A DNA stretch of 64,000 nt, from contig OZ253556.1 in assembly GCA_965262705.1 (NCBI GenBank), forward strand, positions 2,170,001-2,234,000, given 5' to 3'. Position numbers and translations under genes: made by a program. Of this stretch, positions 58,504-64,000 are shown piece by piece. Below the pieces are notes generated by a model. The model worked only from the letters and a program-made list of their open reading frames with translations, was not told the origin of the DNA and made no database searches. This stretch comes from UJ101 sp965262705 (GTDB taxonomy: Bacteria > Bacteroidota > Bacteroidia > Flavobacteriales > UJ101). Numbering within the stretch: position 1 is the first letter of the stretch; each line of letters begins with the position of its first letter.

Positions 58504-58704
58504 ATGTTAGTAGAGATCAATGGAACTGCACAGGAATTTAATCATGAGAAGCCGCTAAGAGAAATTATAGCGCAGCAAGGAATCAATACCACAGGAATAG
58601 CGGTTGCCGTGAACGAAACAGTAATCCCTAAATCAGAGTGGTCATCGAAAACTTTAAAAGGTGGAGAAAAAGTAATCATTGTAAAAGCCACGCAAGGGGG
58701 TTAG
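58504..58704 (+). CDS. thiS: Sulfur carrier protein ThiS
   Basis: A 66-residue ubiquitin-like protein ending ATQGG, the Gly-Gly that is adenylated and thiocarboxylated to deliver sulfur for the thiazole ring. It starts MLVEINGTAQEFNHEKPL. The length is normal. It is the first gene after the second TPP riboswitch, so it is repressed by thiamine pyrophosphate. A 5' copy of its first 30 codons lies 311 bp upstream. Confidence 0.95.
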   Translation: MLVEINGTAQEFNHEKPLREIIAQQGINTTGIAVAVNETVIPKSEWSSKTLKGGEKVIIVKATQGG

Positions 58705-58748
58705 TTAACTATTACCCCATATAAAATTTAAATAAAAAAATAACCATT

Positions 58749-60605
58749 ATGAAAAAAGATAGTGCCCCTAATCATCAAATCATTACAACCGCTCCTTTTC
58801 CAAAATCAGAAAAAGTTTATGTTGAGGGAGAAATTCATCCAGAGATCCGTGTAGCAATGAGAGAAATTAGCTTATCGAATACGCTAGATAGTTTTACTAA
58901 AAATAAAACGCCTAATCCACCCGTAACAGTTTATGATACAAGCGGTCCTTATACTGATAGCGCTAAAACCATTAACGTTCACGAGGGTATTGAACGGATT
59001 CGGGAAAAATGGATCAAAAAAAGAGCAGATAACGAAATTTTAAGTGATTTTTCCTCTACCTACTGCCGAGAACGTCTTAATAATAAATCGTTAGATAAGT
59101 TGCGTTTCAAGAAGATTATCAACCCAAGAAAAGCGAAAAAAGGGCAAAATGTTACTCAAATGTACTACGCTAAGCAAGGAATTATAACACCTGAGATGGA
59201 ATATGTTGCCATTCGTGAAAATCAAAAACTAGGAGAAATACAAGCCATTAGCCCACAACATAAGGGAGATAATTTTGGAGCAAAAATTCCCAAGAGAATA
59301 ACGGCTGAATTTGTCCGTGAAGAAATTGCTAAAGGACGTGCGGTACTTCCTGCCAATATTAATCATCCAGAGAGCGAACCGATGATTATCGGGCGTAATT
59401 TTTTAGTAAAGATCAACGCCAATATAGGAAATTCAGCTACCACCTCCTGCATTGAAGAAGAAATTGAAAAAGCCGTATGGGCTTGCCGCTGGGGTGCAGA
59501 TACGATTATGGATCTCTCTACCGGGAAAAACATTCATGAGACTAGAGAGTGGATTATCAGAAATTCACCTGTACCGGTTGGGACGGTTCCCATTTATCAA
59601 GCCTTAGAAAAAGTAAAAGGCAAAGCCGAGGATTTAACTTGGGAAATATTTAGAGATACGCTTATAGAGCAGGCAGAACAAGGCGTGGATTATTTTACGA
59701 TTCATGCAGGGGTACGCTTAGCTTATGTTCCGATGACTGCAGAACGAGTTACAGGCATCGTTTCTCGAGGGGGGTCTATCATGGCAAAATGGTGCCTATC
59801 TCATCATAAAGAAAATTTTTTATATACCCATTTTGAGGATATTTGTGAAATTCTCAAATCCTATGATGTGGCTTTTTCTCTTGGTGATGGATTACGCCCC
59901 GGTTGTATCGCTGATGCAAACGACCAAGCCCAATTTGCAGAATTAGAAACTTTGGGTGAATTAACAAAAATTGCGCGCAGACATGATGTACAAACCTTTA
60001 TTGAAGGACCCGGGCACGTTCCGATGCATCTAATTAAAGAGAATATGGACAAACAGTTGGAAGAATGCGGAGAAGCGCCGTTTTATACTTTAGGTCCTTT
60101 AACAACCGATATAGCGCCGGGCTATGACCATATCACCTCAGCCATCGGAGCGGCAATGATAGGATGGTACGGCACGGCAATGCTTTGTTATGTTACGCCT
60201 AAAGAGCATCTTGGGTTACCGGATAAAGAAGATGTCCGCACGGGCGTGATTACCTATAAACTCGCCGCTCATGCAGCTGATTTGGCTAAAGGACACCCGG
60301 GTGCCCAATACAGAGACGATGCCTTGAGTAAAGCGCGCTTTGAGTTTAGATGGGAAGATCAATTCAATTTATCGTTAGACCCTGAATTGGCAAGGGATTA
60401 TCACGATGCAACACTCCCTGCAGAAGGGGCAAAAATTGCCCACTTTTGCAGTATGTGTGGACCTAAATTCTGCTCTATGAAGATCTCTCAAGAAGTGCGT
60501 AATTATGCCAAGCAAAGAGAACTCACTGAAGAAGAAGCTTTAGCAGAAGGAATGAAGGAAAAGTCGGGTGAATTTGTTGAGCAAGGAGGGGAGATTTATT
60601 CCTAA
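58749..60605 (+). CDS. thiC: Phosphomethylpyrimidine synthase ThiC
   Basis: A 618-residue radical-SAM enzyme turning aminoimidazole ribotide into hydroxymethylpyrimidine phosphate. The family N-terminal domain (PVTVYDTSGPYTD) and YYAKQGIITPEMEYVAIREN are present. The central barrel has NFLVKINANIGNSA, DLSTGKNIHETREWI, TIHAGVRLAYV and SRGGSIMAKWC, then EGPGHVPMHLIKEN. The C-terminal 4Fe-4S motif is CSMCGPKFC. It is 44 bases after thiS in the TPP-regulated operon. Confidence 0.97.
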   Translation: MKKDSAPNHQIITTAPFPKSEKVYVEGEIHPEIRVAMREISLSNTLDSFTKNKTPNPPVTVYDTSGPYTDSAKTINVHEGIERIREKWIKKRADNEILSDFSSTYCRERLNNKSLDKLRFKKIINPRKAKKGQNVTQMYYAKQGIITPEMEYVAIRENQKLGEIQAISPQHKGDNFGAKIPKRITAEFVREEIAKGRAVLPANINHPESEPMIIGRNFLVKINANIGNSATTSCIEEEIEKAVWACRWGADTIMDLSTGKNIHETREWIIRNSPVPVGTVPIYQALEKVKGKAEDLTWEIFRDTLIEQAEQGVDYFTIHAGVRLAYVPMTAERVTGIVSRGGSIMAKWCLSHHKENFLYTHFEDICEILKSYDVAFSLGDGLRPGCIADANDQAQFAELETLGELTKIARRHDVQTFIEGPGHVPMHLIKENMDKQLEECGEAPFYTLGPLTTDIAPGYDHITSAIGAAMIGWYGTAMLCYVTPKEHLGLPDKEDVRTGVITYKLAAHAADLAKGHPGAQYRDDALSKARFEFRWEDQFNLSLDPELARDYHDATLPAEGAKIAHFCSMCGPKFCSMKISQEVRNYAKQRELTEEEALAEGMKEKSGEFVEQGGEIYS

Positions 60606-60609
60606 TAAC

Positions 60610-61224
60610 ATGCTGATAGTTATCTCTTCAGAAAGCGAACAAACTGAAGAAAGCCAGCAAATAGAAGCATTATTTACTCAAGGGTTAAAGAAATTGCATT
60701 TGCGAAAACCTTATGATGATAAAAAGGCTTGCAGGCAATTGATTCAAGATATTCCCGAAAGGTTTCATTCACGAATAAGTTTGCATCAATACCATGAATT
60801 AGCGGATGAATTTAATATCGGCGGGATTCATCTTACTGAAAAATTTCGTAAACATTTAATACGAGAGAATCAATTAGCTAAAAAAATGGCGTACTGGGAG
60901 AAGAAAAATTATTATATCAGTTCTTCCTTTCATTCTATTAAAGATATAAGAGAGGAAAGCAATAGGTTTGATTACGTTTTTCTAAGTCCGGTTTTCCATT
61001 CTATCACTAAAAAAGGGTATCAAGGGAAACGATTTGATGTTTATCCTTTGGCTTCTAATGCCTTTATAATCGGTCTGGGAGGAATTAAAGCCAATAATAT
61101 AAATGAGGCACTTCATTTAGGCTATAAAGGGGTTGCTGTACTGGGGGCTGTGTGGAAAACAGAACATCCAGTAAAAAGTTTTAAGCAAATACAACGCATG
61201 TACCAAAAGTGTTTTCACTCATAA
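60610..61224 (+). CDS. thiE: Thiamine-phosphate synthase-like protein (ThiE/TenI)
   Basis: A 204-residue TIM-barrel of the ThiE/TenI family, which joins HMP-PP and thiazole phosphate, or, for TenI, aids thiazole tautomerisation. Motifs are KKLHLRKPYDDKKACRQLI, SLHQYHELADEFNIGGIHL, DYVFLSPVFHSITKKGYQG and IIGLGGIKANNINEALHLG, then YKGVAVLGAVW. The ATG at 60610 (MLIVISSES) is chosen. It starts 4 bases after thiC. It is not certain that it is the true synthase rather than TenI. The operon ends here. Confidence 0.82.
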   Translation: MLIVISSESEQTEESQQIEALFTQGLKKLHLRKPYDDKKACRQLIQDIPERFHSRISLHQYHELADEFNIGGIHLTEKFRKHLIRENQLAKKMAYWEKKNYYISSSFHSIKDIREESNRFDYVFLSPVFHSITKKGYQGKRFDVYPLASNAFIIGLGGIKANNINEALHLGYKGVAVLGAVWKTEHPVKSFKQIQRMYQKCFHS

Positions 61225-61412
61225 AAAATTAATTAATATAAAACCTTGCAAAAGGTCCTAATATTAAGAGAAAATCATTCCTCTATCTTAATTATTGTCA
61301 ACAAATGTTAATATAGCGTTAAAGTTTTGATTTTATGAGTTTAATATAAAGGTTATTATTTAAATTTACAGCAAAAAGTGAACAGGAGTCGTAAATTATA
61401 AAAATAAAAGCT

Positions 61413-62645
61413 ATGGACAAAATATTGAAAAAAAACTTTAAATTACTTCTTTTATGCCTGTTCATGTATTCTTGTATCGATCAAAAAAACTTTGAAGATA
61501 AACCTGAAGTTAAGATGACTATAAATGAGCCTTTTGAGCCTTTTGTTATGGAAAGTGAAGCAATAAAGATTGCAGAAAATTTAATTCTTAACCCAAGGAC
61601 TAATGATAAAGCAAATAAACTTAATTCCAAAAGAGAGGTTCAAAAGTCCCCGAGGGAAGTGAAAAGCATTCTTGGAGTTCCTGACGAAAATAATATTGCT
61701 GCTTTTTACATTATTAATTACAAAAACGGCGGGTTTGTTATTTTAGCAGGAGACAGGAGGTCGAAACCGATTTTAGCCTTTTCAGAAACCCATCACTTCA
61801 AATTAAATGCCCAATATTACCCATCAGGTTTAGTAGGCTGGCTGTATGGGATGAAAGAAAAAATGGAAAGGATAAGAGAAGAAAATGCAGAGTTTGACGA
61901 GGGTATTCGCCAACTTTGGAGCCATTTAGGAAATAAAAATGCCTATATCGTACCAAGTAATAGGGAACCTGATATAGGAGAAGTCTGCACCCGAACCTCT
62001 TCCCCGCGCAGTATTCAAAAAGGACCTTTTCTAAGCACTTCTTGGGGGCAGAGTTGCGGATACAACTCGCTTCTCCCTCAAATGGATTGCCACCCCGACG
62101 ATTGCAGCAGAGCCTTTACGGGATGTTTGGCAACTGCGATGGCTCAAGTTATGAAGTACTATCAATATCCTAAATCCTATGATTGGTCCAATATGCCCAA
62201 TACTTACGGCACGCATTCCACCGCTGTTTTGATGAGAGATATTGGTATTGCCGTTCGTATGAAATACAAATGCAGCGGTTCAGGGGCTGATATTGAAGAT
62301 GAAGGGGTTTCCTCTTTTCGCAATGATTTTGGGTATAGCTCCGCATCTTTTTCTGGATATGACTGTGAAAAGGTCAAAAGAGAGTTAGATAACAATAGCC
62401 CGGTCATTTTGCGGGGAGGGAGAAAATCAGGCTGGTGGATATTTTCTCAATACAAGGATGGCCATGCTTGGGTATGCGATGGGTACTTGGAAATCATTTA
62501 TCCCTGTTGGGTGACCACCCTGCATCTTCATATGAACTGGGGATGGGGCGGTAGATGTAATGGTTGGTATGCCTTTAATGATTTCAATCCGGGAAAATAC
62601 ACCTTTAATTATAAAAGAAAGATGATATATAATATTGAACCATAA
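61413..62645 (+). CDS. C10-family (streptopain-like) cysteine protease lipoprotein
   Basis: A 410-residue secreted lipoprotein. The signal (LLLLCLFMYSC) gives lipid-anchored Cys21. A propeptide of the Spi type (EAIKIAENLI..NNIAAFYIINYKNGGFVILAGDRR) precedes the C10 protease domain. Catalytic Cys238 is in AFTGCLATAMAQVMKYY, His351 in KDGHAWVCDGY, and the NWGWGG motif follows at 375-380. This family includes SpeB, PrtT and the bfp proteases. Several extra cysteines (in the 215-240 region) suggest disulfides. Surface or periplasmic proteolysis is predicted. The next lipoprotein gene starts 12 bases on. Confidence 0.93.
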   Translation: MDKILKKNFKLLLLCLFMYSCIDQKNFEDKPEVKMTINEPFEPFVMESEAIKIAENLILNPRTNDKANKLNSKREVQKSPREVKSILGVPDENNIAAFYIINYKNGGFVILAGDRRSKPILAFSETHHFKLNAQYYPSGLVGWLYGMKEKMERIREENAEFDEGIRQLWSHLGNKNAYIVPSNREPDIGEVCTRTSSPRSIQKGPFLSTSWGQSCGYNSLLPQMDCHPDDCSRAFTGCLATAMAQVMKYYQYPKSYDWSNMPNTYGTHSTAVLMRDIGIAVRMKYKCSGSGADIEDEGVSSFRNDFGYSSASFSGYDCEKVKRELDNNSPVILRGGRKSGWWIFSQYKDGHAWVCDGYLEIIYPCWVTTLHLHMNWGWGGRCNGWYAFNDFNPGKYTFNYKRKMIYNIEP

Positions 62646-62657
62646 AATGTTAATCAT

Positions 62658-63113
62658 ATGAGACCTCTTATGTATTTACTTATCCCCCTGTTAATTTTCT
62701 CTTGTAATTCTAGTGAGGAAGACTGTTTTGTCATAAGCGCTAGTATAAATATGTTGGTTAAAAGCCAGGATGGAAAGAATTTATTAGATCCGAAAAACCC
62801 AAACGCTTTTGACAAAAATGATATTAAGCTCTTCTACCTTGAAAAAGGTGAGAAGGTTAGGCCACCTGAGTCTTCACTATTCTTTTATGATCAAAGTCAA
62901 GAGTATGAAATACGTATTTTTCCCAATATAGATAAGGAAGAGAAATTTCCGATAACACTTATACAATGGACGAAATACGACACAGATACTATAAAATGTA
63001 AAATTGAGAGAGCAGATTGTTCTGTAACCGTTACTAAAGTTTGGTTTAATGAAAAGGAGGTAGTTTTTGAGAAAACGGATAAAATCTCAAGGTTTTTTGA
63101 AATAGTTAAATAA
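62658..63113 (+). CDS. Small lipoprotein downstream of the C10 protease, possible inhibitor
   Basis: A 151-residue lipoprotein with signal MRPLMYLLIPLLIFSC (Cys16). The mature part is beta-rich (EYEIRIFPNI..FPITLIQWTKYDTDTIKCKIE) and contains four further Cys. The family is not recognised. It is co-transcribed with the C10 protease (12-base gap). Companion inhibitors of the Spi/Bfi/staphostatin type are known next to C10 and staphopain proteases, so an inhibitor or chaperone role is plausible, but no motif proves it. Confidence 0.65.
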   Translation: MRPLMYLLIPLLIFSCNSSEEDCFVISASINMLVKSQDGKNLLDPKNPNAFDKNDIKLFYLEKGEKVRPPESSLFFYDQSQEYEIRIFPNIDKEEKFPITLIQWTKYDTDTIKCKIERADCSVTVTKVWFNEKEVVFEKTDKISRFFEIVK

Positions 63114-63162
63114 GATAAAAATTAAATTCGTACCTTGCCTTTGCAAATCTAAAATTATTATC

Positions 63163-63864
63163 ATGAGTTTACAATATGCCTTATTAGAAGCGTTACTCAC
63201 GCCCGCACCGGACGATTATACTGCACAGGTGCAAAACGTAAAAAGCCACGATATGGAAAGCGTGACAGAAAAGATGCTGCAGAAAGGCAGTACCATCACC
63301 AAAACGGATACTTTAGCGGTGTTAAATTCCTTTTTTGAAACGGTAAGCGAAATCGTACGACAAGGTGAAAATGTCCATCTTGGCTTGTTCAACACCCGTC
63401 TTTCTCTATCCGGAGTATTTAACGGCGCAACGGATACCTACGACCCTAAGCGCCACAGCATTCGAGTAAATGTAAATGCCGGTAAACTACTCAAAGAAGC
63501 CGTTAAAGATATAAGACCCGAAAAAGTAGCTGCCACCGATACCTTACCTCATATTGTAGAAGTAAGCGACAGCATCAGCGGGAGTGTAAATGACAAGATT
63601 ACTTCGGGCGGGGTGATCACCCTCGTAGGCAGCCGCATAAAAATAGCGGGCGAAAATACAGAAAACGGATTATACTTGATCGATGAAAAAGGCAAAAAAT
63701 ATAAGGTAAGCACGCTGGTAGAGAATAAACCGGCAAGGCTTATTGCTATACTGCCTGCGCTGGCTGTCGGCACTTATACTTTACAAGTCACTACTCAATA
63801 CACAGGCGGGGCTTATTTAAAGCACGCGCGTACTGGGATTTTTGATTCGCCGCTTACCGTATAG
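63163..63864 (+). CDS. HU-like DNA-binding protein with DUF4469 C-terminal domain
   Basis: A 233-residue protein. The N-terminal 120 residues resemble the HU/IHF-like fold found in Bacteroidota (LNSFFETVSEIVRQGENVHL..LSLSGVF). The C-terminal part from about 130 (IVEVSDSISGSVNDKITSGG, ALAVGTYTLQVTTQYTGG) fits DUF4469, a beta domain often fused to such DNA-binding units. Codon usage here looks less AT-rich than its neighbours. It is followed closely by a 23-bp tandem array at the window edge. Confidence 0.8.
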   Translation: MSLQYALLEALLTPAPDDYTAQVQNVKSHDMESVTEKMLQKGSTITKTDTLAVLNSFFETVSEIVRQGENVHLGLFNTRLSLSGVFNGATDTYDPKRHSIRVNVNAGKLLKEAVKDIRPEKVAATDTLPHIVEVSDSISGSVNDKITSGGVITLVGSRIKIAGENTENGLYLIDEKGKKYKVSTLVENKPARLIAILPALAVGTYTLQVTTQYTGGAYLKHARTGIFDSPLTV

Positions 63865-63897
63865 CCTGTCTTTATCCTCTAAGGTATAAATAGGCAT

Positions 63898-64000
63898 AAG
63901 CTATGCCTTAGCATTACACTAAGCTATGCCTTAGCATTACACTAAGCTATGCCTTAGCATTACACTAAGCTGTGCCTTAGCATTACACTAAGCTGTGCCT
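63898..64000. repeat. 23-bp tandem repeat array, cut by the window end
   Basis: At least four and a half head-to-tail copies of AAGCTATGCCTTAGCATTACACT, the last two with GTG in place of TAT. No spacers are present. Each unit includes the inverted pieces AGCTATGCCT and AGGCATA (upstream). The array continues beyond 64000. Confidence 0.95.

Larger units (their letters stand above)
57971..58592 (+). repeat. Tandem duplication of the thi leader, 311-bp unit
   Basis: 57971-58281 and 58282-58592 are near-identical, differing at a few positions such as GGTTAAAACC/GGTTAGAACC and the T/C tract after the riboswitch. Each unit contains a promoter box, a TPP riboswitch and the first 30 codons of thiS. 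The second copy leads into the complete thiS. The first ends in a truncated ORF. Confidence 0.93.

Noticed and set aside
63898..64000. CRISPR array at the window end
   Set aside because: The 23-bp units follow each other directly with no variable spacers, and no cas gene is seen.
1..64000. tRNA or rRNA genes
   Set aside because: No cloverleaf arms with a GGTTCGAATCC-type T loop and no rRNA-like conserved strings were found on either strand by eye.

Overview
Organism: low-GC bacterial DNA with the features of Bacteroidota, most likely Flavobacteriales. The evidence is: -7 boxes of the form TAnnTTTG upstream of many genes; almost no Shine-Dalgarno sequences; GLPGLI-family proteins beside a TonB-type outer-membrane receptor; a DUF3108 protein; a BspA-like DUF285 lipoprotein; BshC for bacillithiol synthesis; PgpH; and a C10 protease. 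I cannot name the species. I saw no rRNA or tRNA genes, no CRISPR array and no prophage. Layout, 1-13 kb: DUF3108 end, a frameshifted PH-like membrane protein, HflX, a surface protein, the overlapping pair mtnN-luxS, an ABC exporter broken by a frameshift and by an IS1595-family element with a flanking deletion, OxyR, BshC and a LysM receptor-like protein. Layout, 13-25 kb: OsmC, SIMPL protein, MetX-like acetyltransferase, PlsC-like acyltransferase, TIGR01777 epimerase, LysM glucosaminidase, MtaB, a hydrolase, an rRNA 2'-O-methyltransferase, RibH and a TPR protein. Layout, 25-32 kb: one minus-strand accessory operon (AraC regulator, aldehyde dehydrogenase, broken membrane gene, two SDRs, a double DUF3237 protein, two membrane proteins) ending in a terminator. 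Layout, 32-40 kb: BspA-like lipoprotein with tandem repeats and a poly-A frameshift, a hydroxyacid dehydrogenase, PheA, a HindIII-type restriction-modification pair and a Panacea antitoxin with a broken partner. Layout, 40-52 kb: PurD, PgpH, TatD, a broken HAD gene and Nudix remnant, Pta, KdsA and an AGCS symporter. Layout, 52-64 kb: small secreted peptide, two GLPGLI genes and an outer-membrane receptor; a duplicated TPP riboswitch in front of thiS-thiC-thiE; a C10 protease with a companion lipoprotein; a DUF4469 HU-like protein and a 23-bp tandem array. The dominant non-coding feature is a dispersed MITE-like family with ends GAGACCGTTGCA/TGCAACGGTCTC. About 17 near-complete and many decayed copies lie between almost all genes, and six copies have exact 5-bp flanking duplications. 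These elements complete or supply the stop codons and C-termini of several neighbours (hflX, ribH, tatD, the LysM receptor, the hydroxyacid dehydrogenase, the AGCS symporter, the PH-like protein) and the start region of at least one gene. A second family of about 100-bp GC-rich hairpin repeats has four copies. At least five genes carry single-base shifts in or near homopolymers, which means either active decay or phase variation, or residual sequencing error. Functions that work together: MtnN-LuxS (SAH recycling and AI-2), OxyR-OsmC-BshC (redox defence), the thi operon under TPP control, HindIII-like R-M with a Panacea toxin-antitoxin (defence), and exported peptide/GLPGLI/TonB and protease/lipoprotein pairs (surface functions).
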